DNA of 64,000 bases from the NCBI RefSeq assembly GCF_005116475.1, contig NZ_SWBO01000011.1:1-64000 (forward strand). Direction: 5' to 3'. Shown piece by piece: positions 44,489 to 52,866 of the stretch (position 1 is its first letter; the number at the start of each line of letters is the position of its first letter). The DNA is from Pedobacter cryotolerans. Its GTDB lineage: Bacteria; Bacteroidota; Bacteroidia; Sphingobacteriales; Sphingobacteriaceae. The notes beneath the pieces were generated by a model, which saw nothing but the letters and a program-made list of their open reading frames with translations, was not told the origin of the DNA and did no database searches. Made by a program: the position numbers and the translations under genes.

Positions 44489-45859
44489 ATGTTAGAACAG
44501 TTAAAAAAGATATTCTCGGGAAACGAAGAAGAGACGCCAGTAAATACAGGTGCAAAACCTGATATTAGTAGAGAGAAATCGGCAGAGTTGTACGCAAAAT
44601 CTAAAACCTATTTTCCGGGTGGGGTAAACTCTCCGGTAAGGGCATTTAAGTCTGTTTACGGCACACCACTGTTTATTCAAAAAGGCGATGGTTGTTACAT
44701 TTGGGATGCAGATGGTAATCAATTTATAGATTTTTGTGCAAGTTGGGGTCCGCTAATTTTGGGGCACAACAATGCGAAAATTAGAGAAAAAGTAATTGAG
44801 GTAATGCAAAGCGGAATGAGCTTTGGCGCACCAACTGCATTAGAAAATGAATTAGCAGAGCTGATTATTAAGAATAATCGTTTTGTCGAAAAAATTCGTT
44901 TTACAAGTTCGGGTACTGAGGCGGTAATGTCGGCCATTCGTTTGGCTCGTGGCTTTACTGGTAAAGATAAAATCATCAAATTTGAAGGCTGTTACCATGG
45001 GCATAGCGATTCGCTTTTGGTAAAAGCTGGCTCAGGCTTAGTAACTTTTGGCGAAACATCTTCGGCTGGTGTGCCTAAATCTTTTGCCGAAGAAACGATT
45101 GTTATTCCGTTAAATGATACGGATGCAATTACCAAAGCTTTTGAGCAGTTTAAAGATCAAGTTTCTGCGGTAATTATAGAAGGTATTCCGGCAAATAATG
45201 GTTTGTTAATGCAAGATCAAGCCTATATTGAGTTTTTGAGAAAAGCTTGTACAGACAATAATGCTTTGTTGATTTTTGATGAAGTGATTACTGGTTTTAG
45301 AGTTGGTTTTGAAGGTGCAGCTGCTCATTACGGCATCAAGCCTGATATTGTAACGTATGGTAAAATTATCGGAGGTGGCTTGCCTGTCGGAATGTATGGC
45401 GCTTCTAACGAAATTATGGCTCATATTTCTCCAGATGGAGGCGTTTACCAAGCCGGAACTTTATCGGGCAATCCAGTAGCTATGGCAGCTGGTATTGCAA
45501 CCTTAACTGAGTTGTTAAAATCTGGGTTTTATAAAGATTTAACCCAAAAAACCAAAGATTTTGTAGATAGTATACAGCGTTTTGCAACTGCAAGAAATTA
45601 TAAATTTAAAGTATTTACAGTTGGATCAATATTTTGGTTCGCTTTTACGGATAAGGATATAAAAACTGCCGAAGATATAGATCCAGCAAGTATGGAGAAA
45701 TTTAAAATCATGCACCGCGAATTGTTAAATAGAGGTATTTATTTAGGTCCTTCTGGTTACGAAGTTGGGTTTGTTTCTGCAGCACATACAAAAATTGAGT
45801 TAGAGAAAGCAAAAAGAGCTATTTTTGATGCGTTGGATTTAGTGTTTAGTAAAAAGTAA
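44489..45859 (+). CDS. hemL: Glutamate-1-semialdehyde 2,1-aminomutase
   Basis: A PLP enzyme that moves the amino group of glutamate-1-semialdehyde to give 5-aminolevulinate. 456 residues. Landmarks are PGGVNSPVRAF (43-53), SSGTEAVMSAIRLARG (140-155), GCYHGHSD (167-174), LIFDEVITGFRVG (261-273) and the Schiff-base lysine K292 in TYGKIIGGGLPVG. The first 25-30 residues (MLEQLKKIFSGNEEETP) are an extra polar leader compared with the common 430-residue form, but no better start is seen. It is followed after 96 bp, containing a REP-like palindrome, by a histidine kinase gene. Confidence 0.95.
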   Translation: MLEQLKKIFSGNEEETPVNTGAKPDISREKSAELYAKSKTYFPGGVNSPVRAFKSVYGTPLFIQKGDGCYIWDADGNQFIDFCASWGPLILGHNNAKIREKVIEVMQSGMSFGAPTALENELAELIIKNNRFVEKIRFTSSGTEAVMSAIRLARGFTGKDKIIKFEGCYHGHSDSLLVKAGSGLVTFGETSSAGVPKSFAEETIVIPLNDTDAITKAFEQFKDQVSAVIIEGIPANNGLLMQDQAYIEFLRKACTDNNALLIFDEVITGFRVGFEGAAAHYGIKPDIVTYGKIIGGGLPVGMYGASNEIMAHISPDGGVYQAGTLSGNPVAMAAGIATLTELLKSGFYKDLTQKTKDFVDSIQRFATARNYKFKVFTVGSIFWFAFTDKDIKTAEDIDPASMEKFKIMHRELLNRGIYLGPSGYEVGFVSAAHTKIELEKAKRAIFDALDLVFSKK

Positions 45860-45861
45860 AT

Positions 45862-45943
45862 TTGTCACATTGAGCGTAATCGAAATGTAAACGAAAATCC
45901 TTCGACAACTTGTCCCGATTAATCGGGAAGCTCAGGATGACAA
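45862..45943. repeat. REP-like palindrome between hemL and histidine kinase
   Basis: The left arm TTGTCACATTGAGCGTAATC faces the right arm GAAGCTCAGGATGACAA. A perfect TCCCGATTAATCGGGA palindrome is nested inside. It could weaken read-through or separate mRNA segments of the heme cluster. Confidence 0.6.
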
Positions 45944-45955
45944 CACATATATAAA

Positions 45956-46822
45956 ATGAAAAAATCAATACTCATATTCTACTTCCTTTTACTTTACGCC
46001 ATGCTAGAGATGTTCTGGTGGGGTACCGTAATGATACAATTGCAACCACAACGTATGGCAATGGTAATGGGAGAAGGAGCGGTATTTTTGTTTTTGCTAG
46101 GAGTTGGTGCTTATTTTATTCATGATTCGATTAAGAGAGAAGATAAGCTAAAAGAGCAACAGCAAAATTTCTTAATGTCTGTAACGCATGAATTGAAATC
46201 GCCTTTGGCTGCTATAAAACTTTCTATAGAGACTATTATTAAACGAGATTTAGACAAAGAACAACAAGCGAAATTGCTAAGAAATTCTTTAAAAGATATT
46301 GAACGTTTAGATGATTTGGTTGAAAATATGTTATTGGCTACTAAAATAGAAAGTAAAACTTATTCTTTCCCGAAAGAAGAATTTGATTTTTCTGATTTGG
46401 TAACGAAGATAACTGATCGTTTACAGGTTCATTCTTGCGGCTATGAGCAAAATATTAAAACGAATATAGAAGAGGGCATAACTATTTTAGGAGATAAATT
46501 TGCCTTATCATCTGTGGTAACCAACCTAGTAGAAAATGCTGTTAAATATTCTGGTCCTTGTGCCGAAGTTGCAGTTGAGCTCTGTCAAAATGGCGGTAAG
46601 CCTGTTTTAACTGTCTCTGATAAAGGTCCGGGCATTCCAGACGATGAAAAAATGCTGATTTTTGATAAATTTTACCGTGTTGGGGCTGAAAATGTAAGAA
46701 AATCTAAAGGTACTGGACTTGGCTTGTTTATTGTGAAAGAGGTATTACAAAATCACGACGCGGATATTAGCGTAAAAGATAATACACCGCAAGGTGCAAT
46801 TTTTGAAGTAACATTTAACTGA
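45956..46822 (+). CDS. Membrane histidine kinase with almost no periplasmic domain
   Basis: A 288-residue sensor kinase. TM1 about 4-22 and TM2 about 41-56 are joined by a loop of only about 18 residues (QLQPQRMAMVMGEG region), the layout of intramembrane-sensing kinases. HisKA has H78 in SVTHELKSPLAAIKLS; HATPase_c has VVTNLVENAVKYSG, DKGPGIPD and KGTGLGLFIVKE. The response regulator gene starts 1 bp after its stop. Position inside the heme cluster, just after hemL and coupled to hemE through two small overlaps, suggests that it senses membrane or heme-linked status, but the signal is not known. Confidence 0.9.
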   Translation: MKKSILIFYFLLLYAMLEMFWWGTVMIQLQPQRMAMVMGEGAVFLFLLGVGAYFIHDSIKREDKLKEQQQNFLMSVTHELKSPLAAIKLSIETIIKRDLDKEQQAKLLRNSLKDIERLDDLVENMLLATKIESKTYSFPKEEFDFSDLVTKITDRLQVHSCGYEQNIKTNIEEGITILGDKFALSSVVTNLVENAVKYSGPCAEVAVELCQNGGKPVLTVSDKGPGIPDDEKMLIFDKFYRVGAENVRKSKGTGLGLFIVKEVLQNHDADISVKDNTPQGAIFEVTFN

Positions 46823-46823
46823 T

Positions 46824-47531
46824 ATGCAACAGAAATTAAGAATACTATTGGTAGAAGATGAAGATCATTTACTAGACGCCATTAAATTAAACCTCGAGTT
46901 AGAGGGCTATAAAGTTCATGCTGTAAAAGACGGCAAAACAGCATTAAAAGTTTTTAAGGAAGAACGTTTTAACCTTATCATTTTGGATGTAATGTTGCCA
47001 GAAATGGATGGTTTTCAAGTTTGTGAAACAATACGTTTAGAAAATACAGAAGTTCCTATTTTGTTTTTAACGGCTAAAAATACTAATGAAGATCGCGTAA
47101 TGGGTCTTAAAAAAGGTGCTGATGATTATTTGGTTAAGCCATTTAATTTAGAAGAGTTAATTCTTCGTGTTGGTATTTTGGTAAAACGCAGTTTAAAACC
47201 AGATGATTTAAAAGAATTAAACTCTTATAAAATTGGCGATAAAACAATTTATTTTAATTCTTTCGAATTGAAACAAGATGACGGTACTGTTGTTCCTTTA
47301 ACTAAAAAAGAAACAATGCTATTAAAACTGTTAATTGAACGTAAAAACGAAGCTGTTTCTCGTGAGCAGATTTTAGAAACCGTTTGGAATTACGATGTTT
47401 ATCCATCAACCAGAACAATTGACAATTTTATTTTAACTTTCCGTAAGTATTTCGAGCCAGATCAAAAAAATCCGGTATACTTTCACTCTATTAGAGGAGT
47501 AGGATATAAATTTACCGATAGTTCGCATTAA
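46824..47531 (+). CDS. OmpR/PhoB-family response regulator
   Basis: A 235-residue regulator. The receiver domain has acidic residues E11/D12, phospho-acceptor D55 in LIILDVMLPEMDGF, T83 in FLTAK and K105 in DYLVKPFN. The C-terminal winged helix (about 130-232) contains LTKKETMLLKLLIERKNEAV, SREQILETVWNYDVYPSTRT and HSIRGVGYKF. It pairs with the kinase gene 1 bp upstream. The stop overlaps the next start by one base (TAATG). Targets are not known; the heme genes in which it lies are the obvious candidates. Confidence 0.93.
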   Translation: MQQKLRILLVEDEDHLLDAIKLNLELEGYKVHAVKDGKTALKVFKEERFNLIILDVMLPEMDGFQVCETIRLENTEVPILFLTAKNTNEDRVMGLKKGADDYLVKPFNLEELILRVGILVKRSLKPDDLKELNSYKIGDKTIYFNSFELKQDDGTVVPLTKKETMLLKLLIERKNEAVSREQILETVWNYDVYPSTRTIDNFILTFRKYFEPDQKNPVYFHSIRGVGYKFTDSSH

Positions 47532-48064
47532 TGTACAGCAATAAAGGTAGATATGCTTTGGCAGGGCTTTTTGTGCTTTGCACTGTAATTTGTGTTTATA
47601 TTGCACAATATCAGTTAGCATCTGTTTCCTTTTTCTTATTCGCATTTATTTGGTGGAGCCACATTAAACATAGCTCTGTTCTATTGGCTTCTAAATATTT
47701 CAAAAATGCAGAATACGAGCGTGCTGATAAAATATTAGAAGAAGTTGAAAATCCGGAAAGGTTAGCAAAAAACCGTAGAGGGTATTATGAATTTATGAAG
47801 GCCAATATCGCTCTGCAAAGAGAAGATTATGAAGTGGCTGAATTTCATTTTCAATTGGCCAGTCGCTATCCTTTAGGTGGAAAAAACGATACTGCTTTTG
47901 TGTTGATACATTTAGCCAATTTAGCGCTAAGAAAGAAAGACAAAAATAGAGCTTTAACCTATGCCGAAAAGGCAAAAAGTTTAGCCACAACATCAAGAGC
48001 AACAGAAATTATTAAAATTATAGAGAAAGAGGCTAATGCAATAGCCGATATACAAGATGAATAA
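47531..48064 (+). CDS. Membrane-anchored TPR-like protein in the heme operon
   Basis: A 177-residue protein. Two close membrane helices at the N-terminus (about 8-26 and 28-44) are followed by TPR-like helical pairs (LASKYFKNAEYERADKILEE, MKANIALQREDYEVAEFHF, IHLANLALRKKDKNRALTYA), ending in an acidic tail. No enzyme motif is seen. It is translationally coupled on both sides: its ATG overlaps the regulator stop by one base, and its end overlaps the hemE start by 8 bp. It may scaffold heme enzymes at the membrane or modulate the kinase. Both are inferences from position only. Confidence 0.75.
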   Translation: MYSNKGRYALAGLFVLCTVICVYIAQYQLASVSFFLFAFIWWSHIKHSSVLLASKYFKNAEYERADKILEEVENPERLAKNRRGYYEFMKANIALQREDYEVAEFHFQLASRYPLGGKNDTAFVLIHLANLALRKKDKNRALTYAEKAKSLATTSRATEIIKIIEKEANAIADIQDE

Positions 48065-49082
48065 TAACTTATTTTTAGACGCTGCAAATTCAAAATCTAC
48101 AGAACGCCCACCAGTATGGATGATGCGCCAAGCTGGTCGTTTTATGCCACAATATTGGGAGATTAAAAACAAATATTCGTTTTTAGAAATGTGTAAAAAC
48201 CCTGAGATTGCGGCAGATGTAACCATGTTGCCTGTTGATTTATTGGGTATTGATGCGGCTATTTTATTTTGCGATATTTTGGTAACTGGCGAAGCAATGG
48301 GTGGAGATTTAAGCTTTACCCAAGGCGTTGGTCCTAAATTTGCAAATCCGGTTCGTACTGCAGCAGATATAGACAAATTGGAAGTTGATGTTTTGGATAG
48401 ATTGCAATACGTTGCTGATGCAATTAAAGTTATTCAACAACGTTTAAATGGAAGCATTCCTTTAATTGGTTTTGCTGGTGCACCATTTACGGTAATGAGT
48501 TATTTGGTTGAAGGTGGGTCAAGTAAAGATTTTAAGTTAACCAAGTTGTTAATGCACAATCACCCTGAATTAGCACACCGTTTATTAGCTAAAATTGCAA
48601 AGGTTACTACCGATTATTTGAATTTACAAATTGCGGCTGGTGTTAATGCTGTTCAATTATTTGATAGTTGGGCTTTAGCTTTATCATGGAATGATTATCA
48701 AGAATTTTCTCACCAGTACAACCAGCAGATTATTGCAGGCTTAAACAGAACAAATGTGCCTGTTATTTCTTTCTGTAAAGGAAGCTCTGTTTTTGCGCCA
48801 ATTATGGCAGAAGCCAAACCAGATGTTATTTCAGTTGATTGGAATGCAGATTTGTTAAACATAAAAAATGCTTTACCTGCTGGGATAGCTGTTCAAGGTA
48901 ATTTAGATCCCCATATTTTATACGCAGACCAACCTGTAATTAAAAAACATATTCATCAGTTATTCGAAAGAATGCGTGGTACCGAAGGCTTTATTTTTAA
49001 TTTAGGCCATGGTATTATGCCAGATATTCCTTTTGATAATGTGAAATATGCAATTAAAGTAGTAAAGGAATTTAGGTATTAA
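48057..49082 (+). CDS. hemE: Uroporphyrinogen decarboxylase
   Basis: Decarboxylates the four acetate side chains of uroporphyrinogen III to give coproporphyrinogen III, without cofactor. 341 residues. The substrate motif PPVWMMRQAGRFMPQY (18-33) contains the conserved arginines; FCDILVTGEAMG holds the key Asp. SYLVEGGSSKDF, LFDSWALAL and the late NLGHGIMPDIPFDNV are also typical. The start overlaps the upstream TPR gene by 8 bp. Downstream, only 43 bp separate it from a small gene coupled to a zeta-toxin-like gene. Confidence 0.95.
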   Translation: MNNNLFLDAANSKSTERPPVWMMRQAGRFMPQYWEIKNKYSFLEMCKNPEIAADVTMLPVDLLGIDAAILFCDILVTGEAMGGDLSFTQGVGPKFANPVRTAADIDKLEVDVLDRLQYVADAIKVIQQRLNGSIPLIGFAGAPFTVMSYLVEGGSSKDFKLTKLLMHNHPELAHRLLAKIAKVTTDYLNLQIAAGVNAVQLFDSWALALSWNDYQEFSHQYNQQIIAGLNRTNVPVISFCKGSSVFAPIMAEAKPDVISVDWNADLLNIKNALPAGIAVQGNLDPHILYADQPVIKKHIHQLFERMRGTEGFIFNLGHGIMPDIPFDNVKYAIKVVKEFRY

Positions 49083-49125
49083 TAGAACGTTTTTTGTATA
49101 TTAGCAATAGTTAGAAAGAATTGTT

Positions 49126-49359
49126 ATGACTGTTAAATCTCTGAAAGACGAAGATAAACTTCCAATGCAGCAAATTATAAATGCTATTAATAAAAAAATG
49201 GATGATGTAATTAGGGTTATTGATGCTATGAATTTAGGAAGAACGGAAGTTAAAGAGGACGGTGTTTACAGAACTTTTAATGATGGAAAAATTGTTAAAA
49301 TAGCGGATGGTGTTTTCAAAAAAAAACGTCTAAAAAATAAAAGAATTAAATTGTTTTAA
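49126..49359 (+). CDS. Small basic protein, putative antitoxin of the zeta-like gene
   Basis: A 77-residue protein with no recognised family. The first half is helical (MQQIINAINKKMDDVIRVID), then a short beta-like segment (EVKEDGVYRTFNDGKIVKIA) and a strongly basic end (FKKKRLKNKRIKLF). Its stop shares one base with the ATG of the following P-loop gene (TAATG). Small upstream gene plus overlapping zeta-type kinase is the layout of a toxin-antitoxin pair, with this as the antitoxin; the family itself was not recognised. It is in line with hemE (43 bp gap), possibly with its own weak promoter (TATATTAG near 49097). Confidence 0.6.
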   Translation: MTVKSLKDEDKLPMQQIINAINKKMDDVIRVIDAMNLGRTEVKEDGVYRTFNDGKIVKIADGVFKKKRLKNKRIKLF

Positions 49360-50102
49360 TGCCAAAACAACCTAAATTAAGGATTTTTGCTGGTCCAAAC
49401 GGTTCTGGTAAAACTACTTTGTTTGATTCTATACAATCAATCTACTTTTCTACTAGGTTGTTTATTAATGCTGATAACCTAGAACAGTTTTATAAAAAAA
49501 GTAATTTCATTAATTTATCTGAGTTTGAAATATCCTGTACAGCAGAAGAGTTTAATAACTTTTGCCTACATAGTGGATTATATAAAAAAGCATTTTTTAA
49601 TATTGAAAATTGGAATTTGGCTGTAAAATCTAATGTAATTGTAAAAGCAAATGATAATTTAGAAACCGTATTCAATTCATACCATTTTGCTATAATTGCC
49701 GATTTTATACGTCATACTTTAATTCAAAATAAACAGTCTTTTTCTTTTGAAACTGTTTTTTCTCACCACTCAAAATTAGATTTGATTGATTTTGCTCATC
49801 AACATGGCTATAAAGTTTATCTTTATTTTATTGGCACTGAAACACCATTAATGAACTTAGAAAGGGTTAAAGATAGAATTAAAAAGGGAGGTCATGCAGT
49901 TGAGGATGAAAAAGTGAAAAAGAGATATTTTTTGACGATGGGTTTGTTAGCCGAAATGATACAAAAAGCAAACGAAACTTATCTTTGGGATAACTCTGGA
50001 TTAAAGCATAAATACCTTGGTAAACTGAAGAATGGATATGCTGAATTTGAGCATATCTCTGTTCCAAGATGGGTTGATACATATATTTTAGATAGAGTGT
50101 AA
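49359..50102 (+). CDS. Zeta-toxin-like P-loop kinase
   Basis: A 247-residue protein of the zeta-toxin/AAA_33-like group. Walker A is GPNGSGKTT (12-20), INADN (36-40) is the usual strand after it, SFSFETVFS (127-135) carries the family Glu, and the long motif LERVKDRIKKGGHAVEDEKV with RY at 189-190 gives R169, R173, GGH 177-179 and the late Arg-Tyr typical of this group. Classical zeta toxins phosphorylate UDP-N-acetylglucosamine; whether this branch does is unknown. It is coupled to the small gene upstream. Its stop is 1 bp from the hemJ start, so it sits inside the heme transcript between hemE and hemJ. Confidence 0.82.
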   Translation: MPKQPKLRIFAGPNGSGKTTLFDSIQSIYFSTRLFINADNLEQFYKKSNFINLSEFEISCTAEEFNNFCLHSGLYKKAFFNIENWNLAVKSNVIVKANDNLETVFNSYHFAIIADFIRHTLIQNKQSFSFETVFSHHSKLDLIDFAHQHGYKVYLYFIGTETPLMNLERVKDRIKKGGHAVEDEKVKKRYFLTMGLLAEMIQKANETYLWDNSGLKHKYLGKLKNGYAEFEHISVPRWVDTYILDRV

Positions 50103-50103
50103 G

Positions 50104-50652
50104 ATGGAAGAATACTACAGCTACTTCCTTGCAGTTCATATTGTATTTGTTATCAGTTGGATGGCAGGTTTATTTTATATTTTAAGCCTTTTTATTTATC
50201 ATACCGAAGCACAAGATAAGCCAGAGCCAGAAAAAGCTATTTTAACAGCGCAGTTTACTAAGATGGAGGCTACGCTTTGGAAAATCATCGCCACTCCGGC
50301 AATGTTAATTTCACTTTTTGCTGGTATAAGTATGCTTTATCTAAATCCAGGTTTACTGCAGGCCGATTGGATGCATGTAAAATTGGCTTTTGTTGTCGCA
50401 TTGCTGATTTATCATTTCATTTGCCAAAATATAGTTAAACAACTTAAAAACGGTGTTTATAAAATGAGCAGCTTTAAACTTAGGCTATGGCGAGAACTAG
50501 CTACCGTTTTTATGATTGCCATCGTTTTTGCAGTCAAACTTAAAGATGCTGTAGATTGGATTTACGGATTAGTTGGCATAATGGGTATTGCATTAGTAAT
50601 TATGTTTGCTGTTAAAATTTATAAGAGATATAGAGAAAAAAAGGGAGAGTAA
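50104..50652 (+). CDS. hemJ: HemJ-type protoporphyrinogen IX oxidase (CopD-like fold)
   Basis: A 182-residue membrane protein with about five helices. H12 in LAVHIVFVISWMAGLFY and H91/K93 in DWMHVKLAFVVAL are at the positions of the conserved His/Lys residues of HemJ, the heme-dependent oxidase that converts protoporphyrinogen IX to protoporphyrin IX in bacteria lacking HemG and HemY. A CopD-family label would be the alternative, but the length and the location in a heme cluster favour HemJ. The gene begins 1 bp after the zeta-like gene stop, so its translation probably depends on that gene. A REP-like palindrome lies 11 bp after its stop. Confidence 0.88.
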   Translation: MEEYYSYFLAVHIVFVISWMAGLFYILSLFIYHTEAQDKPEPEKAILTAQFTKMEATLWKIIATPAMLISLFAGISMLYLNPGLLQADWMHVKLAFVVALLIYHFICQNIVKQLKNGVYKMSSFKLRLWRELATVFMIAIVFAVKLKDAVDWIYGLVGIMGIALVIMFAVKIYKRYREKKGE

Positions 50653-50662
50653 ATCAAAAAAT

Positions 50663-50740
50663 ATATCATCCTGAACGTAGTGGAAGGATTATTTTTTGAA
50701 TTGATAATGTGTCTTCGACTACGCTCAGACTGACAATTTC
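50663..50740. repeat. REP-like palindrome after hemJ
   Basis: The left arm ATCATCCTGAACGTAGTGGA runs on to AGGATTA and faces the right arm TCTTCGACTACGCTCAGACT then GACAATT. It is the probable end hairpin of the heme transcript. Confidence 0.7.
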
Positions 50741-50753
50741 TAAAATAATTTAA

Positions 50754-51881
50754 ATGAAAAAAAATCTACTTTTTGCTTTCATAATTTTACTTTCATTCGC
50801 TGCCAAAGCACAATTCAATAACGATGCAATTTTTAATCGTATTCGCCCAGCAGATAGCTTAGATAAAGAATTACACTTTAATTTCTACAATTTCAATTAC
50901 GTTAGAAATTACGAATACTCCAATAAATTTCATGATGGTTACACCTTGTATGGTACACAATTAGAACCGCAATTGGTGTATTATGCCAATCCTAATTTAG
51001 CCATTACTGCAGGTGCTTATTTGCGTAAAGATTTTGGTAACGAAGGAATTTATGATGCACAACCATTGTTTAGCTTAAAATACCATAAAAAAGATTTAAC
51101 CTTAATTTTTGGTAGCCTAGAGGGAAATATACAACACAATTATATAGAACCGATTTATAATTTTGAGAGAAAAATTACCACACCAATTGAGTATGGAACT
51201 CAGCTATTGGTTGAAAAAGAAAAATTTAGATTAGACAGTTGGATTGCATGGCAAAAAATGATTTACCGAGGCGATGCAGCTAAGGAAGAAATTGTGGGTG
51301 GTTTAATTACTGAAACCGATGTACTGAAAACAGAAAACTGGAAACTGACTATTCCTGTACAATTTTTGGCTTACCACCAAGGCGGGCAAATTGATGTTTT
51401 AAAAGATATTCCATTAACTACTTTATTTAATGGTGCTGCTGGATTTAAATTGCATAAAAAGATTGGCTATCGAATAAAAGAAGTTTTTACGGATAATTAT
51501 TTGGCTGTTTATAAAGATTTTTCGCCAACTAAGGTTAGGGCTTACCAAGGCGGTTTTGGTTTATGGCTAAATGCTGGTATGGAAACTAAATGGGGTAGTT
51601 TGGTTGCTTCTTATTGGAAGGGAAATAAATTTATCACAATTAAAGGAATGCCATTGTATCAATCGGTTTCTGAAACTTTGTATGATGAAGGATTTACACA
51701 AAGCAGCAGAAATATTTTGGCTTTAAGATATGTTTACCAGAAACAGTTGATCCCAAATTTATATTTAGATGTTCGCTTTGAACCTCACGTAGATTTAGAC
51801 AACTCTGATACGAACTTACAATTTAACCATTCGCTATTTTTAACTTATAAAGAGAGTTTTAGGCTTTTTAAGAGAAAATAA
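50754..51881 (+). CDS. Uncharacterised outer-membrane beta-barrel-like protein
   Basis: A 375-residue exported protein. The signal peptide is about 1-19 (LLFAFIILLSFAAKAQ). The mature part alternates aromatic and polar residues in strand-like stretches (FNFYNFNYVRNYEYS, LEPQLVYYANPNLAITAGAYL, GTQLLVEKEKFRLDSWIAWQ) and ends with an aromatic-rich segment (YKESFRLFKRK). This is a beta-barrel-type pattern without a TonB plug or TPR. No family was recognised. It is separated from hemJ by a palindromic repeat, so it is probably transcribed alone, although its place next to the heme cluster could hint at porphyrin or iron handling. Confidence 0.65.
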   Translation: MKKNLLFAFIILLSFAAKAQFNNDAIFNRIRPADSLDKELHFNFYNFNYVRNYEYSNKFHDGYTLYGTQLEPQLVYYANPNLAITAGAYLRKDFGNEGIYDAQPLFSLKYHKKDLTLIFGSLEGNIQHNYIEPIYNFERKITTPIEYGTQLLVEKEKFRLDSWIAWQKMIYRGDAAKEEIVGGLITETDVLKTENWKLTIPVQFLAYHQGGQIDVLKDIPLTTLFNGAAGFKLHKKIGYRIKEVFTDNYLAVYKDFSPTKVRAYQGGFGLWLNAGMETKWGSLVASYWKGNKFITIKGMPLYQSVSETLYDEGFTQSSRNILALRYVYQKQLIPNLYLDVRFEPHVDLDNSDTNLQFNHSLFLTYKESFRLFKRK

Positions 51882-52296
51882 GGGGGAAGCTGAGGAGTTG
51901 AGTAGTTGGGAAGAAAAACTTACAATGTTTTATAGGTTGTGAATTGTGAAACATCGTAAGTTTAGCAAGCCCAAGACCCACCCTATGAAACACATCCTTT
52001 TGTTAAATAAACCCGATAGCAGTGGAAAGTTTTTGTCATCCTGAGCGTAGTCGAAGGACAAAAAGTTGAAACGAACAGCGGGACTGCAGCAGCTATGAAA
52101 AGCTGACACTCATTTTCAAAAGATTTTAAACATTAAGAAATGAAGAAGCATTAAGCTAATTAACTTAAGCCTTAATGTCGTATTTTTACATCTTTTAAAT
52201 CATCCTAAAAATCTGTGAAATCTTTATTTAAAAATTTATTTGCAACACCGTGCAACCTTTTACCGCTAGGGTTCATCTACCCTATACAAACAGACA
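51882..52296. repeat. 415-bp gene-free spacer: 8-mer tract, scaffold repeat, sigma-gene leader
   Basis: At 51885-51912 there are G-rich octamers (GGAAGCTG, AGGAGTTG, AGTAGTTG). At 52003-52130 there is a scaffold repeat (AAACCCGATAGCAGTGGAAA ... GAACAGCGGGACT ... CATTTTCAAAAG). Its central hairpin is a complete REP-like unit with CTGAGCGTAGTCGAAG flanked by TTTTTGTC/GACAAAAA. At 52267-52284 a perfect TAGGGTTCATCTACCCTA inverted repeat lies 12 bp before the sigma-factor start. No gene is seen. Confidence 0.65.
52267..52284. promoter_or_regulatory. Inverted repeat before the ECF sigma gene
   Basis: TAGGGT-TCATCT-ACCCTA is a perfect 6-bp inverted repeat with a 6-bp spacer, directly upstream of the start codon. 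It could be an operator or an mRNA hairpin shielding the start. Confidence 0.4.
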
Positions 52297-52866
52297 ATGA
52301 AGGTGACTAGAACATATACGATAAATGATTGCTTAGATGGCTGCAAGGCGGGCGACAGGAAGACGCAAGAAATGCTATATAAGCTAACTGCATCGAAAAT
52401 GTTAGCGGTTTGTATGCGCTATGCAAAAGACCGTATGGAAGCTGAGGATGTATTACAGATGGGTTATGTTAAGATTTTTCAGAAGGTAAAAGAATATCGT
52501 GGCGATGGCTCTTTTGAAGGCTGGATACGCAGAATTATGGTAAATACTGCCATTGAAAGTTACCGGAAAAACCTGAGAATGCTTAATGTAGTGCCAATTG
52601 AGGATGCTTATGAGCAACCATCTACAAATTTTGACTACAGTAGTTTAGGTATGCAAGATTTATTAAAAGTGATACAGAAATTGGCCGATGGCTACCGCAT
52701 GGTTTTTAACATGTACATTATAGAAGGTTACTCGCACAAAGAAATTGCCGAAACTTTAGGGATATCTGAAGGAGCGAGCAAATCGCAATTGAGTAGGGCG
52801 AGAGCAATATTGCAACAAGAAATTATTAAAATGGAGGGCTTTGGTTATGCAACACATGCCGGATAA
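52297..52866 (+). CDS. ECF-type RNA polymerase sigma factor
   Basis: A 189-residue sigma-70-family factor with only regions 2 and 4. Region 2 is about 25-95 (ASKMLAVCMRYAKDRMEAED, then VLQMGYVKIFQKV and FEGWIRRIMVNTAIESYRK). Region 4 is about 125-180 (LADGYRMVFNMYIIEGYSHK, then EIAETLGISEGASKSQLSRA). It directs RNA polymerase to a specific gene set. Its end overlaps the start of a single-pass membrane protein that probably binds and inhibits it. The third gene, an outer-membrane protein, may be a target or partner. Confidence 0.9.
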   Translation: MKVTRTYTINDCLDGCKAGDRKTQEMLYKLTASKMLAVCMRYAKDRMEAEDVLQMGYVKIFQKVKEYRGDGSFEGWIRRIMVNTAIESYRKNLRMLNVVPIEDAYEQPSTNFDYSSLGMQDLLKVIQKLADGYRMVFNMYIIEGYSHKEIAETLGISEGASKSQLSRARAILQQEIIKMEGFGYATHAG

